A DNA stretch of 64,000 bases from Roseateles_B sp041912595 (GTDB lineage Bacteria; Pseudomonadota; Gammaproteobacteria; Burkholderiales; Burkholderiaceae_C). Under the pieces are notes generated by a model, which was not told where the DNA came from, searched no databases, and worked only from the letters and a program-made list of their open reading frames with translations. Both the position numbers and the translations under genes were made by a program. Below, piece after piece: positions 32,368 to 41,905 of this stretch; the stretch's first letter is position 1, and every line of letters begins with the position of its first letter. The DNA lies in the NCBI GenBank assembly GCA_041912595.1, contig JAYRMR010000021.1, positions 22,597-86,596 on the forward strand, in the 5' to 3' direction.

Positions 32368-33495
32368 ATGAGCATCAAGAAAGCGCTGATCACCGGCGTC
32401 ACCGGGCAGGACGGGGCCTACCTGGCCGAGCTGCTGCTGGGCAAGGGCTACGAGGTGCACGGCATCAAGCGCCGCGCGTCGTCCTTCAACACGGACCGCA
32501 TCGACCACCTCTACCAGGACCCGCACGTCGACAACCAGCGCTTCATCCTGCACTACGGGGACCTGACGGACAGCAGCAACCTGATCTCCATCATCCAGCG
32601 CGTGCAGCCGGACGAGGTCTACAACCTGGCCGCCATGAGCCATGTGGCCGTGAGCTTCGAGATGCCCGAGTACACCGCGAATGCCGATGGGCTCGGGACG
32701 CTGCGCCTGCTGGAGGCCATCCGCATGCTCGGCCTGGAGACGAAGACGCGCTTCTACCAGGCGTCCACCTCCGAGCTCTACGGCCTGGTGCAGGAGACGC
32801 CGCAGCGCGAGCGCACGCCCTTCTACCCGCGCAGCCCCTACGCCGTGGCCAAGCTCTACGCCTACTGGATCACCGTCAACTACCGCGAGGCCTACGGCTT
32901 GCACGCGAGCAACGGCATCCTCTTCAACCACGAGAGCCCCGTGCGCGGCGAGACCTTCGTGACCCGCAAGATCACCCGGGCGCTGGCCCGCATCGCGCTG
33001 GGCCTGCAGGACTGCGTCCACCTCGGCAACCTCTCGGCGCAGCGCGACTGGGGCCATGCCCGCGACTACGTCGACGCGATGTGGCGCATGCTGCAGCAGC
33101 CGCAGGGGGACGACTACGTCATCGCGACCGGCGTGCAGCACAGCGTGCGGGACTTCATCGCCCTGGCGGCGGCCGAGCTGGGCCTCACGCTGGCCTTCGA
33201 GGGCGAGGGGTTGGACGAGGTGGCGCGGGTCAGCGCCATCGCCGCCACCGAGGGCGCGTCGCCGCGCTGCCGCGTGGGCGACGTGATCGTGCGCGTGGAT
33301 CCCCGCTACTTCCGCCCGACGGAGGTCGAGACGCTGCTGGGCGACGCCAGCAAGGCCCGCGAGCGCCTGGGCTGGACCCCGAGCACCTCGATCGAGACCC
33401 TGGTGCGCGAGATGATGGCGGCCGACTACAGCGCCGCGCGGCGCGACGAGCTCGTCAAGAGCGCCGGCTTCCCGGCCTACGACGCGCACGAATGA
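32368..33495 (+). CDS. gmd: GDP-mannose 4,6-dehydratase
   Basis: A 375-residue short-chain dehydrogenase making GDP-4-keto-6-deoxymannose from GDP-mannose. The NADP motif is GVTGQDGAYLAELLL, with KRRASSFNTDRIDH, the catalytic Thr/Ser in STSELYG and Y-x3-K in YAVAK. SPVRGETFVTRKITRA and LGNLSAQRDWGHARDYV are strongly conserved. Fcl follows, so the pathway continues to GDP-L-fucose. The GDP-mannose supplier ManC is at 53083. The ATG at 32368 is the usual MxxKKALITG start. Confidence 0.97.
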   Translation: MSIKKALITGVTGQDGAYLAELLLGKGYEVHGIKRRASSFNTDRIDHLYQDPHVDNQRFILHYGDLTDSSNLISIIQRVQPDEVYNLAAMSHVAVSFEMPEYTANADGLGTLRLLEAIRMLGLETKTRFYQASTSELYGLVQETPQRERTPFYPRSPYAVAKLYAYWITVNYREAYGLHASNGILFNHESPVRGETFVTRKITRALARIALGLQDCVHLGNLSAQRDWGHARDYVDAMWRMLQQPQGDDYVIATGVQHSVRDFIALAAAELGLTLAFEGEGLDEVARVSAIAATEGASPRCRVGDVIVRVDPRYFRPTEVETLLGDASKARERLGWTPSTSIETLVREMMAADYSAARRDELVKSAGFPAYDAHE

Positions 33496-33515
33496 CCCCC
33501 GCCCCGGAGGCCGCC

Positions 33516-34454
33516 ATGCACAGCATTCCCAGCGACGCCCGCATCTTCGTCACCGGCCACGGCGGCATGGTCGGCTCGGCCCTTGTGCGCCGCCTGCAGG
33601 CGCGCGGCTACACGCAGGTCCTCACGCGCACCCGTGCGCAGCTCGACCTCCTCGACCAGGCGGCGGTCTATCGCTACCTCGTCGAGCACCGGCCGGACTA
33701 CGTCTTCATCGCCGCGGCCAAGGTCGGCGGCATCCTCGCCAACGACACCGAGCGCGCCGACTTCCTCTTCCAGAACCTGCAGATCGAGCTGAACCTCATC
33801 CACGGCGCCCACCGCGCCGGCGTGCAGCGCCTGCAGTTCCTCGGCTCGAGCTGCATCTACCCGCGGGACTGCCCGCAGCCCATCCGCGAGGAGTCCCTGC
33901 TCACCGGCCCGCTGGAGCCGACGAACGAGCCCTACGCCATCGCCAAGATCGCGGGCGTGAAGCTCGCCGAGAGCTACAGCCGTCAGTACGGCCGGCAGTA
34001 CATCAGCGTGATGCCCACCAACCTGTACGGTCCGGGCGACAACTACGACCTCGCCAGCAGCCATGTGCTGCCGGCGCTGATCCGCAAGGCCGACGAGGCC
34101 CGGGAACGCGGGGACGCCCAGCTCGTGGTGTGGGGCTCGGGCACGCCGCGGCGCGAGTTCCTCTACGTCGACGACCTGGCCGAGGCCTGCGTGCAGGTGA
34201 TGGAGCTGGGCTACGACGGCCCGCTGCTGAACATCGGCACCGGCACCGACGTGAGCATCCGCGAGCTGGCCGAGACGGTGATGCAGGTGGTGGGCTTCGA
34301 GGGCCGCATCGTCTTCGATGCCAGCAAGCCCGACGGCACGCCGCGCAAGCTGCTGGACGTGTCGCGGATCCAGGCGCTGGGCTGGACGGCCCGCACCGGC
34401 CTGCGCGAGGGCATCGCCCGGGCCTGGGCGGACTTCCGCCAAGGGCGGGCATGA
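33516..34454 (+). CDS. fcl: GDP-L-fucose synthase
   Basis: A 312-residue epimerase/reductase (WcaG/Fcl) converting the Gmd product to GDP-L-fucose. Motifs are IFVTGHGGMVGSALVRRL, AAAKVGGILAN, LGSSCIYPRDCPQPI (catalytic Ser and Cys), Y-x3-K in YAIAKIAG, and NLYGPGDNYD. CGGAGG lies before the ATG at 33516. An ATG at 33492 overlapping the gmd stop is possible but adds eight non-conserved residues. Coupled to the acyltransferase gene by an ATGA overlap. Confidence 0.96.
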   Translation: MHSIPSDARIFVTGHGGMVGSALVRRLQARGYTQVLTRTRAQLDLLDQAAVYRYLVEHRPDYVFIAAAKVGGILANDTERADFLFQNLQIELNLIHGAHRAGVQRLQFLGSSCIYPRDCPQPIREESLLTGPLEPTNEPYAIAKIAGVKLAESYSRQYGRQYISVMPTNLYGPGDNYDLASSHVLPALIRKADEARERGDAQLVVWGSGTPRREFLYVDDLAEACVQVMELGYDGPLLNIGTGTDVSIRELAETVMQVVGFEGRIVFDASKPDGTPRKLLDVSRIQALGWTARTGLREGIARAWADFRQGRA

Positions 34455-35569
34455 GCGAGCGCCGCCCGGCTGCGTCGGAAGGGCATTGGGGGGAGCTCGA
34501 CACCCTCCGGTTCCTGTCCGCCTGCCTGGTGATGGGCTTCCACTACGTCGGGACGGACAGCCACGGCTCACGCTGGCAGCTGCAGCACGGGGACGTCTAC
34601 GGCTTCGCGGCCTGGGATGCCGTCTCCCGCCTCGGCGCCCTTGGCGTCGACCTGTTCTTCTTCATCAGCGGCTTCGTCATCGCCCACAGCGCCAACGGCG
34701 CCCGGCCCGCCGCCTTCGCGGCCTCGCGCTTCACGCGGCTGATGCCCACCTACTGGCTGGCGGTGCTGCTCACGGCGGGCGGCATCCTGTGGGCCGGCGA
34801 GGGCTACCGCAGTCTCGACGGCCTGCAGGTGCTGGCCAATCTGCTGTGCCTGCAGCGCGTGCTGGGCGTCGAGTTTGTCGACGGGGTGTATTGGTCGCTG
34901 CTGGTGGAGATGCGCTTCTATGTCCTCGTGATGCTGCTGCTGGTGTGCCGGCAGTTCCATCACTACCCGCGCTGGCTGGGCGTCTGGGCGGTCTTCGTGG
35001 GCCTGGACGCCGCCGGCGTGCCCCTGGGGCCCTTGCGGCAGGCGCTGGTCCTGTCGCAGGCCCCCTGGTTCATCCTCGGCGGCGCGGCGTGGCTGCAGAC
35101 GCAGGGCCGCCGCCGCGAGGCCTGGCTGCTGTTCGCCGCGATGCTGTCGCTGATCGTCGCGCGGCAGTACGGCAAGTACGCCCAGCACGGCACGGTGGAG
35201 GGCGTGCTCGCCGCCTTGACCGTCAGCGGCATGGCGCTGCTCGTGATGGCGGTGCCCCTCGGCCTTCTGCCCTGGCTTCGCCTGCGTCACGGCGCCTCGC
35301 TGGCGGCGCTGACCTACCCGCTGTACCTGCTGCACGAGGACCTCGGCTTCGTGCTGATGCGCGAGCTGTGGCTCGGCAGTGCCGGTGCGACGGTGGCGGG
35401 CGTGGCGGTCGCCGCCCTGGGCCTGGCCTGGCTCGTGGTGAAGGCCTTCGAGCGGCCGCTGCTGCCGCCGCTGCGCCGGGGGCTCACGCAGCGCCTGGAC
35501 CGCATCGCCGCGCTGCGCCGCGCCGGTCCCGCGGTGGCGCCGCCGAACGGCCGATGGGTCCTGCCATGA
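34451..35569 (+). CDS. Acyltransferase family 3 membrane protein
   Basis: A 372-residue integral membrane protein with about ten membrane segments. Family features are LDTLRFLSACLVMGFHYVG (conserved Arg and His), GVDLFFFISGFVIAHS and SRFTRLMPTYW. Such enzymes add acetyl, succinyl or other acyl groups to exopolysaccharide or O-antigen sugars. Its place between fucose synthesis and the flippase gene suggests it decorates the lipid-linked repeat or the exported polymer. It overlaps its neighbours by 4 bases on both sides. Confidence 0.9.
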   Translation: MSERRPAASEGHWGELDTLRFLSACLVMGFHYVGTDSHGSRWQLQHGDVYGFAAWDAVSRLGALGVDLFFFISGFVIAHSANGARPAAFAASRFTRLMPTYWLAVLLTAGGILWAGEGYRSLDGLQVLANLLCLQRVLGVEFVDGVYWSLLVEMRFYVLVMLLLVCRQFHHYPRWLGVWAVFVGLDAAGVPLGPLRQALVLSQAPWFILGGAAWLQTQGRRREAWLLFAAMLSLIVARQYGKYAQHGTVEGVLAALTVSGMALLVMAVPLGLLPWLRLRHGASLAALTYPLYLLHEDLGFVLMRELWLGSAGATVAGVAVAALGLAWLVVKAFERPLLPPLRRGLTQRLDRIAALRRAGPAVAPPNGRWVLP

Positions 35570-37026
35570 GCGGCCGGGCGGGCGCGGTCCTCAGCGGCAT
35601 GCGGTGGGGCGCCATCGGGGTGGGGGTCAGCGTCGTCGTCCAGATCGGGCTGATGGCCTGCCTCTCGCGCCTGCTCACACCGGCGGACTTCGGCCTCATG
35701 GCCATGGCGCTGATCGGTCTGCGCTTCCTGGACTATTTCGCGCAGATGGGCCTGGGCCCCGCGCTGGTCCAGCGCCCCGACCTGTCCAGGCAGGACATCC
35801 GCCTGGGCCTGGGCCTGAGCCTGCTCGTGTCCGGCATCTGCGTCGGACTCACCTGGCTGCTGGCGCCGCTGGCCGCCGGCTTCTTCCAGCGTCCGGCCCT
35901 GAGCGGCATTCTCGACGTGCTCGCACTGAACTTCCTGCTGCAGGGCCTGTCGACCGTGGCGCTGGCCCTGCTGCGGCGCGGGCTGCGCTTCCGTGCGCTG
36001 GCCCTCATCGACCTGGCGGCCTATGTGATCGGCTACGGCGCGGTCGGCCTGGCCCTGGCCTGGGCCGGTGCGGGCGTCTGGGCCCTGGTGGGCGCCACGC
36101 TGGCGCAGAGCGGCCTCAGCCTGCTGCTGGCCGGTGCGCTCGCGCGTCACGACTGGCGGCCCAGCCTGCGCGGCGACGTGCGCGGCCTGCTGGGCTACGG
36201 GGCGCCCCATTCGCTGGTCAGCTTCGTGGAGTTCCTGAGCTTCAACGTCGACACCACGCTGATCGGCCGCCTGATGGGCGACGCGCCGCTGGGCACCTAC
36301 AGCCGCGCCCGTCTGCTGACCAACCTGCCCACGGAGAAGGTGGCCGGCATCCTCGGGCGGGTGCTGTTCCCGCTCTTCAGCCATGCGCAGACGCAGCGCG
36401 CGCAGGTGGGGCAGGGCTTTCTGCTCGGGGTGCTGGGCATCGGCCTGGCCGGCGCGGCGCTGAGCCTCGGCATGGCGGCGGCGGCGGGTCCGCTCGTGGC
36501 CGTGATGCTGGGGCCGCAGTGGCAGGACGCCGTGCCGCTCGTCGGCGCCCTGGCCCTGTGCGTGCCCTTTCTTTACATGGGCCATGTCGCGGGTGTCGTG
36601 TGCGATGCCCTCGCGCTGCTGCGCAGCAAGCTGCTGCTGCAGGGGGCCGCGCTCGTGCTGCTGATGGCCTCGGTCTGGCTGGCCCTGCCGCGGGGCATGA
36701 CGGCGGTGGTGTGGGTCGTCCTGGCGGTCGAGGCGCTGCGCTGGATCGCCTTCCTGCTGCTGCTGGTGCCGGTGCTCCAGCTGACGTGGCGCGAGGTGGC
36801 GCGGGTGCATCTCGCCGTCGCGGCCATGGGGGCGCTCGTGTGGACGGGCGTCCGGGCGGCCCTCGCCTGGCAGGACGGGACACCGGGCGCCGCCCTGGCC
36901 ATCGCCGTGCTGGCCGGCGCGCTGTCCGCCCTGCTGGCGCTGGGGCTGGTCCGCCCGCTGCTGCGGCCGATCGCGGCCTATGGCCTGTTGCGCAGCCGGC
37001 TTCCGGCGCTCGCGCGTTGGTGGTGA
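35566..37026 (+). CDS. Wzx-like oligosaccharide flippase (PST family)
   Basis: A 486-residue inner-membrane protein with 12-14 membrane segments. The start GMRWGAIGVGVSVVVQIGLMACLSRLLTPADFGLMAMAL and GLGPALVQRPDLS are typical of PST-type polysaccharide translocases. ATYSRA-type conservation is seen in LGTYSRARLLTNLPTEKVAGILGRVLFPLFS. It probably flips the undecaprenyl-linked repeat unit to the periplasm. With the polymerase-like gene at 38313 it makes this a Wzx/Wzy-dependent locus. It follows the acyltransferase gene by ATGA overlap. Confidence 0.92.
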   Translation: MSGRAGAVLSGMRWGAIGVGVSVVVQIGLMACLSRLLTPADFGLMAMALIGLRFLDYFAQMGLGPALVQRPDLSRQDIRLGLGLSLLVSGICVGLTWLLAPLAAGFFQRPALSGILDVLALNFLLQGLSTVALALLRRGLRFRALALIDLAAYVIGYGAVGLALAWAGAGVWALVGATLAQSGLSLLLAGALARHDWRPSLRGDVRGLLGYGAPHSLVSFVEFLSFNVDTTLIGRLMGDAPLGTYSRARLLTNLPTEKVAGILGRVLFPLFSHAQTQRAQVGQGFLLGVLGIGLAGAALSLGMAAAAGPLVAVMLGPQWQDAVPLVGALALCVPFLYMGHVAGVVCDALALLRSKLLLQGAALVLLMASVWLALPRGMTAVVWVVLAVEALRWIAFLLLLVPVLQLTWREVARVHLAVAAMGALVWTGVRAALAWQDGTPGAALAIAVLAGALSALLALGLVRPLLRPIAAYGLLRSRLPALARWW

Positions 37027-37032
37027 GGGCGG

Positions 37033-38304
37033 ATGGCCATGCGTGATCCTCGCCTCCAGCATCTGGGCTTCTGCGCGCCGGTGGCGGGGCAAGACCTGGC
37101 CCCGCTGATGGGCAGGCCCCCGGGCGATCTGCCCCGCGGCTACGAGGGCGCGCCGCTGATGGCGACCCTGATCGAGGGCCTGCTGGCGTCGGGGCTGCAG
37201 CTGAGCGTCTTCACGCTCAGCGCGGATCTGCCGCTCGACGCGGGCCCGGTGTGCATCCCGTCGGCACGCTGGCCGGGCCTGCGGGTCCATTTCGTGCCTT
37301 CGCGCCCCCGGGCGTGGCGGCCGGTCCAGGGCCGGCCCGGTCGCATCCTCGACCTCTACCGCCTCGAACGGCAAGGCCTGTGCGCCGCCATCGCCGCGGC
37401 CAGGCCGCAGGTCGTTCACGCCCACTGGGCCTACGAATTCGCCTGGGCGGCGCTGGACAGCGGCGTCCCGGCGGTCGTCACGAGCCACGATTCGCCGCTG
37501 CTGGTGGCGCGCATGAACACCTGGGCCAAGCCCACCATCAGCCTGTATCGCTGGCTGCGGGTGCTGATGGCGCGGGAGGTCCTGCGCCGGGCGCGGCATC
37601 TGACGGTCGTGTCGCCCTACATGCAGGAGGCGCTCGCCGGGCTGGCGCGCGCCACGCCCGTGGTGGTGCCCAATGCCGTGCAGGCGGCGCTCGTCGCGCG
37701 GGGGCACGATCGCGAGCGGCCGGCCGGCCTGCGCATCGCCCTGATCAGCCATGGCTGGCGCCGGCGCAAGAACGCCCAGCCCGCGCTGCTCGCCTTCGCG
37801 AGCCGCCGCCGCCAGGATCCTTCGCTGGCACTGCATCTGTTCGGCCACGAGTTCGAGCCGGACGGCGCGGCCCAGGCCTGGTGCCGCCGGACGCCCGCGA
37901 TGGCCGACGCGCTCGAGGCCCTGCATTTCCATGGCCCCCTGCCGCATGAGACGCTGATGCGGCGCCTCGAGGGCCTGGACCTGCTGCTGCATCCCTCGCT
38001 GGAGGAGTCTTTCGGGATGGTGCTGGTCGAGGCCCTGGCGCTGGGCCTGCCCGTGGTCGCGGGCGCGCACAGCGGCGCCGTGCCCTGGGTGGTGCAGGCC
38101 CCGGAGAGCCTGTGCGACGTGCGCGACAGCGCCGACATCGCCCGTGCGCTCGCCCGCGTGAGCGAGCCGCGGACCTACGCGCGACTCTCCGCCCAGGGAC
38201 GCCAGCAGGTACAAACACGCTTTGGGCTCGACGCGGTCGTGCGGGCCTACCTCCAGACCTACGAGCAGGCCCTCGGCCTCGACGCCCGCGCGCCCGCGCC
38301 CTGA
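37033..38304 (+). CDS. Glycosyltransferase family 4 protein (first of three)
   Basis: A 423-residue GT-B enzyme. The acceptor half contains LPRGYEGAPLMATLIEGLLASG and VVHAHWAYEFAWAAL. The donor half has VVPNAVQAALV, LISHGWRRRKNAQPAL and the E-x7-E motif EESFGMVLVEALALGLPVVAG. The donor sugar cannot be told from sequence. The start at 37033 is followed two codons later by a second ATG (37039), either of which would do. Confidence 0.9.
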   Translation: MAMRDPRLQHLGFCAPVAGQDLAPLMGRPPGDLPRGYEGAPLMATLIEGLLASGLQLSVFTLSADLPLDAGPVCIPSARWPGLRVHFVPSRPRAWRPVQGRPGRILDLYRLERQGLCAAIAAARPQVVHAHWAYEFAWAALDSGVPAVVTSHDSPLLVARMNTWAKPTISLYRWLRVLMAREVLRRARHLTVVSPYMQEALAGLARATPVVVPNAVQAALVARGHDRERPAGLRIALISHGWRRRKNAQPALLAFASRRRQDPSLALHLFGHEFEPDGAAQAWCRRTPAMADALEALHFHGPLPHETLMRRLEGLDLLLHPSLEESFGMVLVEALALGLPVVAGAHSGAVPWVVQAPESLCDVRDSADIARALARVSEPRTYARLSAQGRQQVQTRFGLDAVVRAYLQTYEQALGLDARAPAP

Positions 38305-38312
38305 TCCTTTCC

Positions 38313-39677
38313 ATGCCGTTCCAGACCCTCATCCTTCTCAGCATGCCCTTTGCCGTGGCGATGGCCCTGGCCGCGGGGCTGTTCGTCCTGCTGCTGTCGG
38401 CCTCGCGGTCGGTGGCCGTCGGCATCGGCTGGGCGGCGGCCATGGCCCTGACGGACACCCTCGTCATGGGCGCGCCGCTGCTGCACCTGGGCACGGCGGT
38501 CTTCGCCGGGGACCTGGCGAGCCTCGTGCTGGCCGCCGTCGCGCTCGGCCGCTGTCTGTGGGCAGGCAGCGAGGTGCGGCTGCACCGCGCCTGGCTGCTC
38601 TTCCTCCTGGTAATGGCCTTGAGCCTCGGGCGCGGCCTCCTCACCTATGGCACGACCGCCGGCGTGCATGTGCGGGACTACTTCTACTTCGCCGCCGTCG
38701 CCACCTATGTCATGACCTTCGACTGGCGCCGCGTCGGCTTCCGGGCCCTGTTCCGCCCGTGGGTGACGCTCGCCCTCGCGCTGGGGCTGCTGGTGCTCTA
38801 TCGCTGGACGGTCTACTACCTGCCCATCCCGGACCTCCTGCCCCCGCAGGGCGTCTACAACGTCGACGGCGCGATCCGCGTCATCGGCTCCGGGGACGCG
38901 ATCCTGCTCGGGCAGCTCCTCATCGTGCTCGTGTACTTCAGCGCCGTCGCGCCCTCGCTGCCCGGCTGGCGCTTCCTGATGCTGCCGCTTGCCGGGCTCG
39001 TCCTGCTGCTGCAGCACCGGTCCGTGTGGCTGGCGGTGATGGTCGGCGCCGTGACGCCGCTCCTGATGGCCCGGGACAGCAGTCGTGCCGTGCGCCAGCT
39101 CAGCGCGCTGGTCCTGGTGCTGAGCCTGGTGCTGCTGCCGCTGATCGCGAGCGAGAAGGGCAGCGGCCTCGCCGCGCAGCTGGGGCAGTCGGCCGGGCGC
39201 GCCCTGCGCGGGCAGGACACGGCCTCCGACCGCCTGCAGGGCTGGGCCGCCATGATCCGCAAGTGGCAGGACAGCGGGCCCGCGGCGGTGGCCATCGGCA
39301 ATCCCTTCGGCACGGACAACAGCCGCATGGTCATCGACGACGAGGGCCGGGTGCGCGTCATCACCTACTTCGCGCACAACATGTACGTCCAGACGCTCTA
39401 CAACCTGGGCCTGGCCGGGCTCGGGGCCTTCGTGGCCGCCCTGGGCGCCGCGCTCGTGGGCCTGCGGCGGCTGGCGCGCGAGGAGGCCTCCGCCGGCCCC
39501 GCGGCGCTGCTGTTCACGCTGCTGGTGATGATGGCGGTCTATTTCATCCCCTACGGCGTCGGCCTGTGGCAGGGGCTGGTCATGGGCACGGCGCTGGCCT
39601 GGGTGCAGGCCCACGCGCCGCGGGCGGTCCGTGGGCCACGGCCGGCCGCCCTGCGGGGAGGCACCCATGCGCGCTGA
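38313..39677 (+). CDS. Wzy-like polysaccharide polymerase / O-antigen ligase-type membrane protein
   Basis: A 454-residue protein with 10-12 membrane segments and one large periplasmic loop in the C-terminal half. That loop holds the sequence IGNPFGTDNSRMVIDD and then TYFAHNMYVQTLYNLGLAG. The H-N-x-Y-V-x-x-L-Y-N-L-G pattern is the usual signature of the Wzy_C / O-antigen ligase fold. It is the only candidate polymerase in the locus. The start at 38313 begins with a membrane segment; longer readings would overlap the preceding gene. Confidence 0.8.
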   Translation: MPFQTLILLSMPFAVAMALAAGLFVLLLSASRSVAVGIGWAAAMALTDTLVMGAPLLHLGTAVFAGDLASLVLAAVALGRCLWAGSEVRLHRAWLLFLLVMALSLGRGLLTYGTTAGVHVRDYFYFAAVATYVMTFDWRRVGFRALFRPWVTLALALGLLVLYRWTVYYLPIPDLLPPQGVYNVDGAIRVIGSGDAILLGQLLIVLVYFSAVAPSLPGWRFLMLPLAGLVLLLQHRSVWLAVMVGAVTPLLMARDSSRAVRQLSALVLVLSLVLLPLIASEKGSGLAAQLGQSAGRALRGQDTASDRLQGWAAMIRKWQDSGPAAVAIGNPFGTDNSRMVIDDEGRVRVITYFAHNMYVQTLYNLGLAGLGAFVAALGAALVGLRRLAREEASAGPAALLFTLLVMMAVYFIPYGVGLWQGLVMGTALAWVQAHAPRAVRGPRPAALRGGTHAR

Positions 39678-41022
39678 GGCCCGTCATCTCTGGCGCCATG
39701 CCGCGCTGGCCCTGCTGTGCCTGGGGCTCGCGGGGGCGGAACCCGCGCTCGGCTCGGATGCGGTGAGCGCGGCCACCGCGACGCCACGCCCGCCGGTGGA
39801 GGGCGCCTTCTGGGGCCAGCACCTCCATCGCCTGCAGGGCACGCCCGTCGGCGAGGCCGGGACGACCGCCTGGCCGCCCGTGCAGGTGGGCGCGCTGCGC
39901 CTGTGGGACGCCGGCGTGTCCTGGTGGTCGATCAATCCCGAGCGGGGTGTCTGGGACTTCCGCCGGCTGGACGTCTACGTGAACACGGCCCGGGCGCGTG
40001 GGGCGCAGCTGCTGTACCCGCTCGCGCTCACGCCGCGCTGGGCCAGCGCCCGACCCGCCGAACCCTGCCCGTACAACCCCTGGGGCTGCAGCGCCGAGCC
40101 GCGCGACATGGCGGACTTCGCCGCCCTCGTGCGCGCCGTCGCCAGCCGCTATGGCGACCGCATCGAGGCCTACGAGCTCTGGAACGAGCCGGGGCTCTCC
40201 GAGCTGGAGATCGACCGGCGCCACCCGCTCTTCTTCACGGGCTCCGTGACGCAGCTGGTCGAGATGGCCCGCATTGCGCGCGCCGAGCTCGATGCCGTCC
40301 AGCCCGCGGCCAAGCTCTGCACGCCGGGCTTCGTGAACGGCCCCCAGCGGCTCGACCTCTTTCTCGCGGCCGGCGGCAAGCAGTACGTCCAGGCCGTCTG
40401 CTACCACTTCTACGCCTCGTCCGTCCGGCAGTCGGCGGCCGAGCTGCTCAAGGTGCGTGCCGTGATGCTGAAGCACGGGCTCGAGCACCTGCCGCTGTGG
40501 AACACCGAGTCCGGCGCCGTCATGCAGGGCGAGGGGCGCGACCCGGAGGACGGCGCGGCGCTGATGGCGCAGCTGCATCTCTTCGGCGCGGCGGCGGGAT
40601 GGTCCCGCTTCTTCTACTACGCCTGGGACAACCAGGACACCGGGATGCTGGACGCCGACGGCGACTGGCGCCGCGCGGCGACGGCCTATGCGGCGCTGCA
40701 GTCCTGGGTGGCGGGCGTGCGCTTCCAGGGCTGCCGCCTGCTCGTCATGAAGCGCGTGCCGCTCATCGCCTGCCGGGGCGAGCGCGACGGCGAGGCGCGC
40801 CTGTGGCTCTGGAGCGATGGCCCCGCGACGGCCGAGACCAGCCCGGCCGAGCTGGCGAGCGCCCTCGGCCTGCCCGGCGCGACATCGCTGCGGCGGGCCC
40901 AGCCCCTGTTCGCCCCGGCGGCCGATCGCCGGCCCGCGGTCCCGGACGGTCGCCTGCGCATCGGGCGCGTTCCGGTGCAGTTCCTCCTCGCCGCGGACGG
41001 GCCCGCGGAGCCGGGACGCTGA
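39667..41022 (+). CDS. Secreted clan GH-A glycoside hydrolase (GH39-like)
   Basis: A 451-residue TIM-barrel hydrolase. A signal peptide (LALLCLGLAGAEPALG) precedes it. The catalytic acid/base is E174 in YELWNEPGLSE and the likely nucleophile is E281 in PLWNTESGAV, both standard for retaining clan-A enzymes such as GH39 beta-xylosidases. It is probably periplasmic, where it may trim, edit or release the polymer. The ATG at 39667 has GGGGAGG upstream and overlaps the polymerase gene by 11 bases. The sugar specificity is unknown. Confidence 0.8.
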   Translation: MRAEARHLWRHAALALLCLGLAGAEPALGSDAVSAATATPRPPVEGAFWGQHLHRLQGTPVGEAGTTAWPPVQVGALRLWDAGVSWWSINPERGVWDFRRLDVYVNTARARGAQLLYPLALTPRWASARPAEPCPYNPWGCSAEPRDMADFAALVRAVASRYGDRIEAYELWNEPGLSELEIDRRHPLFFTGSVTQLVEMARIARAELDAVQPAAKLCTPGFVNGPQRLDLFLAAGGKQYVQAVCYHFYASSVRQSAAELLKVRAVMLKHGLEHLPLWNTESGAVMQGEGRDPEDGAALMAQLHLFGAAAGWSRFFYYAWDNQDTGMLDADGDWRRAATAYAALQSWVAGVRFQGCRLLVMKRVPLIACRGERDGEARLWLWSDGPATAETSPAELASALGLPGATSLRRAQPLFAPAADRRPAVPDGRLRIGRVPVQFLLAADGPAEPGR

Positions 41023-41023
41023 C

Positions 41024-41905
41024 ATGACGACGATCCGTATCTGTGCGCTGCTGTGCAGCTTCAACCGCAAGGACGCCACGCTGCGCTGCCTCGAGGGCGT
41101 GGCCCGGGAGCGCGAGGCGCTGCGGGCGCGCGGCGGCGAGCTCTGCGCCGTGCTCGTCGATGACGGCAGCACAGACGGCACGGCCGAGCTCGTCGGCGCT
41201 CGTCACGACTGGGTCCGGGTGATCCGTACCCGCGAGCCGCTGTTCTGGTGTCGCAGCATGCATCTGGCGCAGCAGCAGCCCGAGGCGCGCGCCGCGACGC
41301 ACCAGTGGCTGCTGAATGATGACGTGGACCTGCGCCCCGGCGTGCTCACGGCCCTGCTGGACACGGAGGCCGCGCTGCGCTCGGAGGGCGAGGGCCCGCT
41401 GGTGGTGGTGGGGGCGACGGCGGATGTGCGCACGGGGCTCACGAGCTATGGCGGCGAGCGGCGCGGGTCCGGCTGGCGGCGCAGCCGTTTCGAGCATCTG
41501 ACGCCGGGCGCCCAACCACTGCCTTGTGATGGCATGAACGGCAACATCGTCCTGCTGCCCCGCGACGCATTGGCGCGGGTCGGGGACCTCGACCCGGTCT
41601 TCGAGCACGCCATGGGCGACACGGACTACGCCTTGCGCGCGCGCGCCCTCGGGGTCGGCGTGTGGCTGGCGCCGGGGCACTGGGGCTGGTGCTCGGACAA
41701 CCCGCCGACGGGGACCTACCTCGATCCCGCGCTGCCCTGGCTGCAGCGCTGGCGCCACATGCTGTCCCGCAAGGGGCTGCCGTGGCGCTCCTGGCTGCAC
41801 TTCACGCGCCGCCACATGGGTCTGGCCTGGCCGCTCTACTTCGCCTGGCCCTATGCCAAGCTGCTCAGTCAGGCCCTGCGCAGGCGGGGAGGCCGCCATG
41901 GCTGA
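41024..41905 (+). CDS. Glycosyltransferase family 2 protein
   Basis: A 293-residue GT-A enzyme, cytoplasmic or membrane-attached. ICALLCSFNRKDATLRCLEGV opens the fold, VLVDDGSTDGTAELV binds the nucleotide, LLNDDVDL supplies the metal-binding DxD, and MGDTDYALRARALGVGVWLAPG is the C-terminal acceptor part, resembling rhamnosyltransferase-type GT2 proteins. dTDP-rhamnose is made by rfbBDAC in this locus, but the link is only suggestive. It begins one base after the hydrolase stop codon. Confidence 0.9.
   Translation: MTTIRICALLCSFNRKDATLRCLEGVAREREALRARGGELCAVLVDDGSTDGTAELVGARHDWVRVIRTREPLFWCRSMHLAQQQPEARAATHQWLLNDDVDLRPGVLTALLDTEAALRSEGEGPLVVVGATADVRTGLTSYGGERRGSGWRRSRFEHLTPGAQPLPCDGMNGNIVLLPRDALARVGDLDPVFEHAMGDTDYALRARALGVGVWLAPGHWGWCSDNPPTGTYLDPALPWLQRWRHMLSRKGLPWRSWLHFTRRHMGLAWPLYFAWPYAKLLSQALRRRGGRHG

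Noticed and set aside
35314..38214. A minus-strand open frame of about 960 codons opposite the flippase and GT4 genes
   Set aside because: Arg/Gln/His-rich antisense shadow with no motif; the plus strand encodes coupled EPS genes with overlapping start and stop codons.
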